Assembly (NCBI GenBank): GCA_937901345.1
Contig: CALCHM010000048.1
Location: 1 to 13,446 of the forward strand
DNA: 13,446 nt
Direction of reading: 5' to 3'
From: an uncultured Prevotella sp.
GTDB lineage: Bacteria; Bacteroidota; Bacteroidia; Bacteroidales; Bacteroidaceae
Both the position numbers and the translations under genes were made by a program. Below, one piece after another: positions 1 through 7,266 of this stretch (position 1 is its first letter; the number at the start of each line of letters is the position of its first letter). The notes beneath the pieces were generated by a model. The model saw only the letters and a list, made by a program, of their open reading frames with translations. It had not been told where the DNA came from and ran no database searches.

Positions 1-67
1 CTTTCCATCCGGATGGAGCGAGAGCAAAGCGATTCGCTATTCTGTGTGTTCTGTGGATTCTGTGTGC
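1..67 (+). repeat. Module A, loop and right arm (A')
   Basis: Starts within the A-loop (ggatggagcgagagc) and ends with the iteron triad at 40-67 (tctgtgtgt / tctgtggat / tctgtgtgc, 9-nt period). The left arm would lie before the window. It continues directly into repeat module B at 75. Confidence 0.7.
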
Positions 68-74
68 CACCTAA

Positions 75-313
75 ATATGCGCAGATACACGTGATTCGTG
101 GAAACAAACAATCAACGTGATTCCACAGATGAAACAGATTCCCTTGCGGGTTTCCCACTTGACTGGTACGGACGCACGGCGCGTACGTCCTCAATTCATC
201 GGAAATTCCCTGCTGAAAATTCGTTTAATCAAGGACGCACCGTACGTCCGTACCTGCCAATCATACATTCTACCTGTTCAAAAAATCTGTATAATCCCTG
301 TAATCTTGTTGAT
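75..313 (+). repeat. Module B copy 1, interrupted by the GGACGCACG palindromic insert
   Basis: X (75-106) and Y (111-130, atcaacgtgattccacagat) are followed by the insert at ~155-266. Y' (284-313, aatctgtataatccctgtaa...) follows, and X' is missing. With the module A half at 1-67 it fills the first 345 nt of the window; no gene is supported here. Confidence 0.75.
155..266. repeat. BIME-like palindromic insert, copy I
   Basis: Long inverted repeat with left arm 165-190 and right arm 233-254, starting ggtacggacgcac and ending gtccgtacc. Each arm is itself near-palindromic around GGACG...CGTCC, so the element can form two short hairpins or one long one. The flanks (ccacttgact and ctgccaatca) are shared with copy II. 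There is no coding capacity; a non-autonomous element is inferred. Confidence 0.7.
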
Positions 314-345
314 TATTTTCTGTCAAAAAAACAATACGTGCAGAC

Positions 346-376
346 AAAAAAAGAGAGGGCATCGTTGACCCTCTCC
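346..376 (-). terminator. Intrinsic terminator of the DUF6029-Omp28 operon
   Basis: A perfect 7-bp stem (353-359 gagaggg with 369-375 ccctctc) with a 9-nt loop. On the minus strand it is followed directly by seven T (A-run 346-352). It begins about 10 nt after the Omp28 stop codon, the expected place. Confidence 0.88.
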
Positions 377-385
377 TTGTTGTTC

Positions 386-2458
386 TTATTCGTAAATAAA
401 GTTTACATATACGGTCTGCACCTCTGTGCCTGAAGTGACAGTCAACTTCGTCTTTGCTGTACCTGTCATACCGTGTGTGAAGGTAACGTCCCAACCGGTT
501 TCGGCATCACCATTGGCAACGATGTTGCCCGTCTTCTGTCCGCGACCACCTCTCACGGGGAAGCAATCGCCGAAGGAACAGAGTGAATATGCGGTACCTT
601 CCACATCTTCGAGCACCTCTACAGTTACGGTTGCCGAGAGCACATCATTTGTAAGATTGTGAATGTTGAGTGCATTTTCAGTGTCATTGGTCTTTGCCTC
701 AACTATGTAATAGTCGGGCATAAACTCAGTAAGGTCGGTGATGATGGCAGCAATATTCAACGTTTCACCGTCAGCAACCGGTTTGCCGTTGTAAACGAGT
801 TGGAAACTTCCCTTAGGTGTTTCTTCCTCTTGCGCTTCATACACGAAGCTGATGAAAACGGTCTGTGTGTATGCACCAGCTGTAACGGTCAACTTCGTCT
901 TTGCCGTACCTGTCTGACCATAGGTGAAGGTAACGTCCCAACCTGTTTCTGCCTCACCATAGGCAACGATGTTGCCCGTCTTCTGTCCGCGACCATCCTT
1001 AACGGGGAAGCAATCTCCAAAGGAGCAGAGTGAATATGCAGTACCTTCCACATCTTCGAGCACCTCAACCATCACGGTTGCCGAAAGTGCATCACCCGTA
1101 AGGTTGTGGATGTTGAGTGCATTCTCAGCGTCATTGGTCTTTGCCTCAACGATGTAGTAGTCGGGCATAAACTCAGTAAGGTCGGTGATGATGGCCTGAA
1201 TATCAAGCGTTGCACCATCTTCAAGAACTGCACCATTGTAAACAAGTTGGAAGGGAAGTTCAGGAACTACGGGAGCAGGATTTACAAAGTTCACCAAGAT
1301 AGACTTGCTCACTTCGCCAGCCGTCACTGTCAACTTTGCCTTGACTGTACCATAAGCACCTTCTGCAAACACTGCTGAGAGTCCTGCATCACTCTTTTCG
1401 CCTGCAGCAATATCACCTTCAACTACGGCATTCTTGTCTGCCACCACAGCAGAGGCACCAAAGGCATTGAGCGTATAAGTTGTTCCAAGAACATCTTCAA
1501 GAATTTCGAGCGTTGCCGTTGCCGAGAAGGGATGCTGACCGATATTCTTCACAGCGAATGCTTCAGCAAGCGTTGCTGCTGTGCCATTCTGCGCTTCCAA
1601 CGTAAGGGTAGCACCATCTTCAAGCACGTTGCCATCATATTCAAATGCGAATTCAGGTTTCGCAACAGGTGTGGGATTTTCGTGTGCAGCGAAGGCCTTT
1701 TCTACCACCTGCACTACCCCACCCTCGTTATACACAAAGGCAACGACTGCCAAGTTTTCGGCCTTCCATGTTTCGGGAATATCATACGTATACGTCACTT
1801 GCTGCGCCACACCTGCTTCAAAGGTGATGGGTTCACCCCAAGTGCCATTCACCGCATCGCGAAGCACGTGATTGTGCACGTAATTTGTGTTGATAGACCC
1901 GTCGGGCATTTTCTGGAAACTCTTAATGTTGCTTTCCGTAATCCACACTTGAAGTTGTGCCGCCAAGTCGGCTTCTGCGAGCGCCTTTACTTGCACCGTG
2001 ATGGAGCGAGTGTCTTCACTATAAAAGGTGTTATCCAACGAGAGTGAGAGGGGTGTTACTTGCGCCTTCAGGCGTTCATCGGCCTTTGCCATCCATGAAG
2101 GATAGTTCTGCAGTCCTTGGCGGTCCACCATACCGATAGGCAATGTTTCTACACCCCAGTGATTGTAATATTCCGTACCGAGACTATTCGCCAATGGACC
2201 TGAAAGACCTGGCATTTCACCATGCACTGCCACAGCGATAATCTTTTCTGCGCCATAGGTAGCCTGAATTTTCTGAATCTCTACAGCTGCATGGGGGCAG
2301 TTAATACAGTTCATCCCAGTAAAGTCTTCGATGAGCACATTCTTCGTTGTCGATGCCTCGGGAGTTACGGGAATGAAACGTTCGCTTTCCTTGATGTCAT
2401 CACATGCTGCAAAAGACAGTCCGAGTGCAGCAAGTGCTACTATATTTTTAAGTTTCAT
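386..2458 (-). CDS. Omp28-related outer-membrane lipoprotein with CxxC and duplicated C-terminal domains
   Basis: A 690-residue predicted lipoprotein. Residues 1-19 form a lipoprotein signal (LSFAAC, lipid-modified Cys19), followed by acidic residues (CDDIKESE) that could favour surface export in Bacteroidetes. Residues ~38-260 match the Omp28/thioredoxin-like pattern: IEDFTGMNC, then a C51-I-N-C54-P CxxC motif, and later a VETLPIGMVDR segment where thioredoxin folds carry their cis-proline. The rest is three tandem beta-rich domains at ~269-394, 402-540 and 551-690. The last two are almost identical, 149 residues apart, and each has a C-S-F-G-D-C pair (C478/C483 and C627/C632) absent from the first. 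The gene starts 15 nt after the DUF6029 stop, so the two are probably co-transcribed; a strong terminator follows at 346-376. The ATG at 2456-2458 precedes the signal directly. The family call rests on motif recognition, and the role (redox-active or adhesive surface protein) is inferred. Confidence 0.85.
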   Translation of the reverse strand: MKLKNIVALAALGLSFAACDDIKESERFIPVTPEASTTKNVLIEDFTGMNCINCPHAAVEIQKIQATYGAEKIIAVAVHGEMPGLSGPLANSLGTEYYNHWGVETLPIGMVDRQGLQNYPSWMAKADERLKAQVTPLSLSLDNTFYSEDTRSITVQVKALAEADLAAQLQVWITESNIKSFQKMPDGSINTNYVHNHVLRDAVNGTWGEPITFEAGVAQQVTYTYDIPETWKAENLAVVAFVYNEGGVVQVVEKAFAAHENPTPVAKPEFAFEYDGNVLEDGATLTLEAQNGTAATLAEAFAVKNIGQHPFSATATLEILEDVLGTTYTLNAFGASAVVADKNAVVEGDIAAGEKSDAGLSAVFAEGAYGTVKAKLTVTAGEVSKSILVNFVNPAPVVPELPFQLVYNGAVLEDGATLDIQAIITDLTEFMPDYYIVEAKTNDAENALNIHNLTGDALSATVMVEVLEDVEGTAYSLCSFGDCFPVKDGRGQKTGNIVAYGEAETGWDVTFTYGQTGTAKTKLTVTAGAYTQTVFISFVYEAQEEETPKGSFQLVYNGKPVADGETLNIAAIITDLTEFMPDYYIVEAKTNDTENALNIHNLTNDVLSATVTVEVLEDVEGTAYSLCSFGDCFPVRGGRGQKTGNIVANGDAETGWDVTFTHGMTGTAKTKLTVTSGTEVQTVYVNFIYE

Positions 2459-2473
2459 AGCGTCTATTGGGAA

Positions 2474-4165
2474 TTAGAAGTTGAAGTTATACGAAACGGT
2501 GAAACCCTTAGATGCAGGCACGTAGCGGCAAACGCCACCAGAACAGTTGAAACCTGCACGTGTCTTACCATACGCGACTTGGAGGCGGTGCGCCTTGTAA
2601 GTATAGCAACCACCGAAGTTATAGAAGTGTTGCGCACTGGTTGCCGAACCGTCAGCATTGGGTACGTTGGCATTGTACATATCTGAAACGGTGAACATGA
2701 AACCAGGAAGTACAGAGAGTTCCAAGAGTCCGTATGCCCAGTCGCCTTGGTCGCCTGATGTTGTCAGGTACTGTGCTTCACCACGGAGTGCCACCTTCTT
2801 AGAGATGTTCCACTTTCCTTCAGCAATGAAGATGTTTGAAGTGAAGGTATTGCCATGACCTTCGATAACAAACTGGTTGTAGCGCTGGTTCATGTACATG
2901 AGGTTGAGTTTAAAGTCCTTCGTGAGTTTCTTTTCTACCGAGAGATTGATGTCTTGATAGTAGGTTTCGTTGCCCATCTCAAAGAAGTTGGTCTTATACC
3001 CTTCCGTACCCATCAGTTCGGTCGCATCAGCAACAGGTTTGCGGTCAATACCACGAATGTGTGAGGCATTGAGTTTTACCTTTGTGCCATACTTACCACC
3101 GAGCAGCGTGTTGCGCTTGAAGTTATAACCCACTTCACCCTGGAACGCCCATTCGCCGAGCGCATTTTGCGTAGCGTAGGGATAGAGTGCTGCTAGCGCA
3201 TACGTGTGTTGGGTAGAGAAGGCAGGAAGATGGTTGATGAAACGTGCTGTTCCTGTCTGGCCACGCTGACTACGGAAACTCATGTCCTCCGTACGCTTTG
3301 CCTGTAACAAGGCACTGAAACCCTTCTTCGAGTAAGAGCCTGAAAGCAAAAGGGTATTGCCATGGCGGTAGATGTAACCGTTATCAAACGAGGGGTCTTG
3401 TGACTTCCACGCATACTCTGCCAAGAAGTTGTAGTTGCCTGCCTGCAGATTGGCACGCACGTCAAAAGCGCTTACTTCATCAGGGAGATTGAGTTTGCTG
3501 GGCACACCATTATGCACCGTCAAAATGTCTTCCTGGTCTTCAAATTTCATCACGCCACTCATGCCCAATGTCAAGTAGATGTTCTTCTCCTGCATCTTCT
3601 TGGAATATTGGTCAACATTGAATTCAAAGTCTGCACCAGTCACCAAAGGATTGTTGTCATTAAGACCTCTACTGTGCCAGTATTCACGCTGTTCTCCAGC
3701 AAGCACCTTCAGACTCACGCCCTTGAACGGACGCACAGTCAAGCGTGCACCGCGAAGGGAATTGTCGATACCCAACGCACGCTCTTCGTACGTGCGGAAG
3801 ATGAGACCAGAACCAAATTGGTCGTAGAAATCTCCCAATGTGAGTTCTGCGCCTTTAAAATGTCCCTTAACATACATGTGTGGCACGCCCCAACCGGCGA
3901 AGTCTCTTTCAAAACCGGGAAGCGGATTTTCCATGTACTCCAAACGTGCACCTGCACTCACGTATTTGGATTGCAAGTGAAGTTCTGCGTAGGTGTTGGT
4001 CAAAAAATCCTTCTTCGTACCGTAGTTCGTACCGATTTCAGGATCATCTTCAGGAAAAACGAGCATGTCACTCTGAATGCTACCTGAAAGCGTAATGCCA
4101 TTATCTTGCTGTGCCTGAGCAGAAAGGGCTACAAGGGCACAAAGGGCAATGAATGTTTTTTTCAT
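2474..4165 (-). CDS. DUF6029-type outer-membrane beta-barrel protein
   Basis: A 563-residue protein with a Sec signal peptide (MKKTFIALCALVALSAQAQ). The mature part is dominated by alternating beta-strand patterns with aromatic girdles and ends in Phe (GFTVSYNFNF), as expected for an outer-membrane barrel inserted by BAM. A C-S-G-G-V-C-R-Y-V-P motif close to the C-terminus fits my memory of Bacteroidetes DUF6029 proteins. Its ligand is unknown and no plug or TonB box was seen. It is the first gene of a two-gene operon with the Omp28-like lipoprotein 15 nt downstream, which suggests a barrel-lipoprotein partnership at the outer membrane. The 894-nt region upstream is packed with repeats, and no TAnnTTTG box was found there. 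The start ATG (4163-4165) is fixed by the signal peptide. Confidence 0.82.
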   Translation of the reverse strand: MKKTFIALCALVALSAQAQQDNGITLSGSIQSDMLVFPEDDPEIGTNYGTKKDFLTNTYAELHLQSKYVSAGARLEYMENPLPGFERDFAGWGVPHMYVKGHFKGAELTLGDFYDQFGSGLIFRTYEERALGIDNSLRGARLTVRPFKGVSLKVLAGEQREYWHSRGLNDNNPLVTGADFEFNVDQYSKKMQEKNIYLTLGMSGVMKFEDQEDILTVHNGVPSKLNLPDEVSAFDVRANLQAGNYNFLAEYAWKSQDPSFDNGYIYRHGNTLLLSGSYSKKGFSALLQAKRTEDMSFRSQRGQTGTARFINHLPAFSTQHTYALAALYPYATQNALGEWAFQGEVGYNFKRNTLLGGKYGTKVKLNASHIRGIDRKPVADATELMGTEGYKTNFFEMGNETYYQDINLSVEKKLTKDFKLNLMYMNQRYNQFVIEGHGNTFTSNIFIAEGKWNISKKVALRGEAQYLTTSGDQGDWAYGLLELSVLPGFMFTVSDMYNANVPNADGSATSAQHFYNFGGCYTYKAHRLQVAYGKTRAGFNCSGGVCRYVPASKGFTVSYNFNF

Positions 4166-4217
4166 ATTGATGAGTTATGAGGAGATTTCTATAGTATCCG
4201 TTGATTGTTTTTTCAGC

Positions 4218-4303
4218 CAACTGATTTCACGGATTCAATAGTTGCCATGCGGAGCATTTATCTGTCTCCACGGATCTCGAGGATCACGAGGATATTTTAT
4301 CCA
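4218..4303 (+). repeat. Module B copy 2, partial
   Basis: Degenerate Y (ccaactgatttcacggat), spacer octamer CCATGCGG at 4245-4252, and X' (ctccacggatctcgaggatcacgagg). X and Y' are missing. This is the first element upstream of the DUF6029 gene. Confidence 0.65.
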
Positions 4304-4304
4304 A

Positions 4305-4481
4305 CAGATACGCGTGATACGCTGGAGATATAAGAATCAACGTGATTTCACAGATGAAACAGTTCCCATGCGGAGTGTTTACGTGTCTCCACGGATAACG
4401 GGGATCACGAGGATTTTCTGTGTAATCCGTGCAATCAGTTGACAACATAAAAGCCTCTGCGCCTTTGCGCCTTTGCGTGAG
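4305..4481 (+). repeat. Module B copy 3 plus module C
   Basis: A complete X-Y-spacer-X'-Y' unit ending aatcagttga near 4442, with CCATGCGG at 4366-4373. Module C follows (4454-4481, three cctttgcg-type iterons ending tgag). The C iterons have an 8-nt period in this copy. Confidence 0.75.
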
Positions 4482-4487
4482 AGAAAG

Positions 4488-4737
4488 ATACGCGCAGATA
4501 CCCGTGATTCGCCGGAGATATCATCATCAACGTGATTTCACAGAGGAAACAGTTCCCATGCGGAATGCATTTTTATTCGTGAGATCCGCGTGATTCGTGT
4601 TCAAAAAAACTAATTGAGATTCATAGATTTGCGTGAGTTATCTCTCCACGGATCACGAGTATCACGAGGAAAATCAGTGTAATCCGTATAATCACGTTGA
4701 TAAAAAATCTTCTGTGCATTCCGTGCATTCTGTGTGC
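4488..4737 (+). repeat. Module B copy 4, split, plus module A right arm
   Basis: X and Y (4488-4545) and CCATGCGG (4556-4563) are followed by ~75 nt of diverged sequence. Then come X' (4642-4669), Y' (4672-4701) and an A' triad (4707-4737). The break between the halves looks like an internal rearrangement. Confidence 0.65.
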
Positions 4738-4741
4738 AAAA

Positions 4742-4977
4742 AATACGCGCAGATACCCGTGATACGTGGAGACAAATAATCAACAAATTTCACAGATGAA
4801 ACAGATTCCATGAGGATATTTCCACTTGACTGGTACGGACGCACGGCGCGTGCGTCCTCAATTCATTGAAAGATTCCGGTTAAGCGTTCGCGTGATTAAG
4901 GACGCACGGACCGTACGTCCGTACCTGCCAATCACACAATCCTTCTGTCCAAAAGATCTGTTGAATCCCTGCCATCC
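4742..4977 (+). repeat. Module B copy 5, interrupted by the GGACGCACG insert
   Basis: X and Y (Y damaged: caacaaatttcacagat) run into the palindromic insert at ~4822-4935, then a degenerate Y' (4954-4977). The insertion replaces X' exactly as in copy 1, so both interrupted copies share one ancestor. Confidence 0.7.
4822..4935. repeat. BIME-like palindromic insert, copy II
   Basis: Arms 4832-4857 and 4900-4925 are inverted partners, 23 of 26 positions complementary by my count. The left arm alone has perfect 9-bp half-arms GGACGCACG/CGTGCGTCC around GCG. The flanks match copy I, while the centre (tcaattcatt...) has diverged. Confidence 0.75.
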
Positions 4978-4992
4978 TTTATACATCCGAAC

Positions 4993-5026
4993 GGCGCTCT
5001 ACCGTTGTTCACAGGGGGAGAGCGCC
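4993..5026 (-). terminator. Possible terminator hairpin after the TlpA-like gene
   Basis: A perfect 8-bp inverted repeat (ggcgctct 4993-5000 with agagcgcc 5019-5026) around an 18-nt loop, about 35 nt past the stop codon. There is no T-run after it on the minus strand, so it would be a weak or Rho-assisted terminator, or an RNA-stabilising hairpin. A smaller stem (gaggt/acctc, 5046-5059) lies immediately before the stop. Confidence 0.45.
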
Positions 5027-5059
5027 ATTCGAAGTTTGTCAACGTGAGGTCTTAACCTC

Positions 5060-5554
5060 TTACTTTTGTTCTAAAATTTTGCGTACTTCTTCAATAAGAT
5101 GTTCTTCGCCACCTTCAGTATAACCACTGTGCGTCTGAACAATCTTACCATTACCGTCACACACGATAGCGTGGGGAATGAGGTTTACACCCAAAGCACG
5201 CTTAAAGTCGCTATTGGGATCGAGCAACACCTGAAATTCCCAACCATTACCGTCCACGAAGGGTTTCACCTTGAGTGCATCCTGCGCTTGGTCAACAGAA
5301 ACAGCAATAACCTTTACGCCTGTTTCTTCTTGCCAATCAGCATAAACTTCATTAATCGCAGTGAGTTCACGATTACAAGGCTTACACCACTTTGCAAAGA
5401 ATGTGATGATGAAAGGTTTGCCCTCGTTAGAGAGTTTTGCGGTATCAACCAACTTACCATTGATGTCCTTCAACTTCACACTAGGAAGTTGTGCTACTGC
5501 CTGCGCAGCAAAACCGCAAAGCATGAGCATCAATACAAAAAGAGTCTTTTTCAT
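5060..5554 (-). CDS. Secreted TlpA/thioredoxin-like thiol-disulfide oxidoreductase
   Basis: A 164-residue protein when started at ATG 5552-5554. A longer reading from TTG at 5572 adds six residues before the signal peptide and is unlikely. Residues 1-22 are a signal peptide (MKKTLFVLMLMLCGFAAQA...). The mature part is a single thioredoxin fold: FFAKWCKPC with catalytic Cys57 and Cys60, a cis-proline in NLIPH (Pro127), and a C-terminal helix ending LEQK. It would act in the periplasm, reducing or resolving disulfides of envelope proteins. Spacing argues for its own transcript: a TAATTTTG box lies at 5612-5619 and a hairpin follows the stop. It is separated from the DUF6029-Omp28 operon only by repeat DNA, and Omp28 also has a CxxC, so a redox partnership is plausible but inferred. 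It could instead be a ResA-like or peroxiredoxin-like protein. Confidence 0.9.
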   Translation of the reverse strand: MKKTLFVLMLMLCGFAAQAVAQLPSVKLKDINGKLVDTAKLSNEGKPFIITFFAKWCKPCNRELTAINEVYADWQEETGVKVIAVSVDQAQDALKVKPFVDGNGWEFQVLLDPNSDFKRALGVNLIPHAIVCDGNGKIVQTHSGYTEGGEEHLIEEVRKILEQK

Positions 5555-5611
5555 ATCTTGTTGTTTAATCAATTATAATTCAATTACAAAGGGCGGAACT
5601 ACTTCCACGCG

Positions 5612-5619
5612 CAAAATTA
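5612..5619 (-). promoter_or_regulatory. Candidate -7 box upstream of the TlpA-like gene
   Basis: TAATTTTG on the minus strand fits TAnnTTTG and lies 58 nt before the ATG. No TTG or TTTG box was found at the usual -33 distance, so this is a partial match only. Confidence 0.45.
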
Positions 5620-5669
5620 CGCTTTATTTTCCAGATACTGAGCATTTCGAGATTCAAAATGTCCTAACA

Positions 5670-5750
5670 CATCCCCTCTCACCTCTAAACGTTCAACATC
5701 ACCTCTCAACTCTAAACGTTCAACATCACCTCTCAACCCTAAACGTTCAA
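5670..5750. repeat. Three 27-bp tandem repeats between the permease and TlpA-like genes
   Basis: Units 5670-5696, 5697-5723 and 5724-5750 share the core CTAAACGTTCAACATCACC with 1-4 changes, and a partial fourth unit runs into the permease stop. They lie in the permease 3' region, upstream of the TlpA-like -7 box. Function unknown. Confidence 0.9.
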
Positions 5751-5765
5751 CACCCCCTCAACACT

Positions 5766-6794
5766 CTAAAAAAGCTTTCGCACCGCAGCATGAATCAATA
5801 AGCCTGCCATAACGACAGTGGAGAGGATGGGAATAATCCCTGCATGGTGGTGATGTTCAAGATGTGCATCACTTAATGCGCTTGTAAACCATTCGCGCGG
5901 AAGAAGGTGGTCTATGCCATAAGCAAAAACAAGTGCACTGAGAATAATGCTACTAATATATATAATGAGTGTACGCTTGCCCAACACCTTTCCCGTAATA
6001 AGGAGCGACGCCATGTTGCACGCTGGTCCCACCATGAGCAATACCAATGCGGCACCAGGAGAAAGTCCCTTCAGCATCAACGCCACAGCTATGGGAATAC
6101 CACTCGTAGCACACAAATACATCGGAATGACCAAGAGGATTACCGCTAACGAACTCATCAGTGTGCTACCCTGAAGTACGGTGAAGAAATCATTGGGAAC
6201 GTAAAGGGTGATGAGTCCCGCAATAATCAGCCCCACAACCAACCACTTGCCGATATCTTCCACCATCTCGATGAATCCGTAGCGCAAGGCTTCACGCAGG
6301 CGACTCCAAAAGGTGGGGTGACAGTGCGACTCGTGATGATGGTGATGACAACAACAATGGCAATCCAAATGTTCGTGAGATGCTGTTTCCACCTCGGGCG
6401 AAACTTTCGCAAAGACATTGACCATTGTGCCACAGAAAAGCGCTGTGAATAAGGCAGCCACAAAGCGAATGATGGCAAAGGGAAGTCCCATTAACGAATA
6501 CGTCGCCATGAGTGCGTCAATCCCCGTTTGAGGAGTGGCGATTAAAAAGGAAACTGTCGCACCGCGTGATGCACCCTTCTTGCGCAAAGAGATGGCAGTA
6601 GGAATCACGCCGCACGAACACAACGGCAGCGGAATACCCATGAGGGTGGCATAAAAAACCGATCGCCAGGTTTGAGAGGCTAAGAAACGAACATAAAGAG
6701 TAGCGGGAATAAACGCATGAAACAATCCCGCAAGGAAAAAACCGAGAAGCAAGAAGGGCGCCATCTCATAAACAAGGTGTAGTATCTCGTGCAT
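5766..6794 (-). CDS. SO_0444/YraQ-family metal (Cu/Zn) efflux permease
   Basis: A 342-residue polytopic membrane protein with about eight to ten hydrophobic segments. Family hallmarks are GIPLPLCSCGVIP (residues 53-65, Cys59 and Cys61), ATPQTG (86-91), CATSGIPIA (228-236) and GPACN (256-260). A hydrophilic loop at 140-159 is almost entirely His and Cys (C145, C147-C149, H150-H154, C158 among them), and a second His cluster lies at 311-317. The PLCSCG core and His/Cys loop match permeases annotated as SO_0444 family Cu/Zn efflux transporters; the substrate here is inferred from that loop. Transport would be from cytosol to periplasm. The promoter has canonical Bacteroidetes boxes (6817-6824 and 6844-6847) with a 12-bp palindrome between them, suggesting repression by a metal sensor. 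No regulator gene lies nearby. The stop is TAG at 5766-5768, and no terminator was seen before the 27-bp tandem repeats. Confidence 0.88.
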   Translation of the reverse strand: MHEILHLVYEMAPFLLLGFFLAGLFHAFIPATLYVRFLASQTWRSVFYATLMGIPLPLCSCGVIPTAISLRKKGASRGATVSFLIATPQTGIDALMATYSLMGLPFAIIRFVAALFTALFCGTMVNVFAKVSPEVETASHEHLDCHCCCHHHHHESHCHPTFWSRLREALRYGFIEMVEDIGKWLVVGLIIAGLITLYVPNDFFTVLQGSTLMSSLAVILLVIPMYLCATSGIPIAVALMLKGLSPGAALVLLMVGPACNMASLLITGKVLGKRTLIIYISSIILSALVFAYGIDHLLPREWFTSALSDAHLEHHHHAGIIPILSTVVMAGLLIHAAVRKLF

Positions 6795-6816
6795 AAAAGT
6801 CTAGTTTTAGGTGGTG

Positions 6817-6847
6817 CAAAGATACAGAATTCTGTGTACAGAGCAAA
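6817..6847 (-). promoter_or_regulatory. Bacteroidetes-type promoter of the metal permease with embedded palindrome
   Basis: On the minus strand TTTG (6844-6847) and TATCTTTG (6817-6824) are 19 nt apart, an excellent match to the -33/-7 consensus. The spacer holds the perfect 12-bp palindrome ACAGAATTCTGT (6824-6835), touching the -7 box, which is a natural operator position for a metal-responsive repressor. The leader is about 15-20 nt. Confidence 0.75.
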
Positions 6848-6943
6848 GGGGAGGGAGAAAGGAGAACCCGCGAACACGGAGACAAACAATCAGCGGCAAC
6901 ATCTTTCTCTCTACGAATCACAAGGAATTTTCACCTGCCAACC

Positions 6944-7122
6944 GATACGCGCAGATCCTCGTGATACGCTGGAGTCTTAATAATCAACGTGATTTCACAG
7001 ATTCCCTGCGGAGCTTTTTTTGTCTCCATGGATCTCGAGGATCACGAGGAAAATCTGTGTAACCAGTGTAATCAGTTGATTTTTTTCTGTCAACGTGATT
7101 TCACAGATGAAACAGTTGCCCA
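6944..7122 (+). repeat. Module B copy 6 plus a partial extra Y
   Basis: Complete X-Y-spacer-X'-Y' to 7080, then a second Y-like piece (7087-7122, caacgtgatttcacagatg). The remainder of 6795-7266 holds the permease promoter, ~90 nt with no visible signal (6850-6940), and the inverted repeat at 7128-7182. Nothing more is seen at 7183-7266. Confidence 0.72.
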
Positions 7123-7123
7123 T

Positions 7124-7182
7124 AAAAAATAAGTATTTTTGTGCGCCTAAATACCCAAACCTGACGTACAAAAATACTTATT
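7124..7182 (-). terminator. 15-bp perfect inverted repeat, possible terminator of the toxin-antitoxin operon
   Basis: Arms 7128-7142 (aataagtatttttgt) and 7168-7182 are exact reverse complements, with a 25-nt loop. On the minus strand a T-run (7124-7129) follows. It starts 84 nt after the toxin stop. The stem is AT-rich, so it could equally be the end pair of a small mobile element. Confidence 0.5.
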
Positions 7183-7266
7183 GTTATTCGTAAAAAAACT
7201 AGTGTTTGAAGTCCCTATCACCGTGATGCGTAGGAACAATAAAACATATTGAATCTCCCGCACAGT

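Noticed and set aside
155..266. Insertion sequence
   Set aside because: Palindromic but only ~112 nt with no transposase ORF; described as a BIME-like insert instead.
98..433. Plus-strand 111-codon ORF at the window start
   Set aside because: It covers repeat module B, the palindromic insert, the terminator and the end of the Omp28 gene, so it is not a gene.
4184..4221. Sigma70-like TTGGCT ... TACTAT upstream of DUF6029
   Set aside because: Bacteroidetes use TAnnTTTG-type promoters; the match is weak and partly inside degenerate repeat DNA.
4166..5059. CRISPR array
   Set aside because: Repeats are long, diverged and composite, with irregular spacing and no unique equal-length spacers; no cas gene is present.
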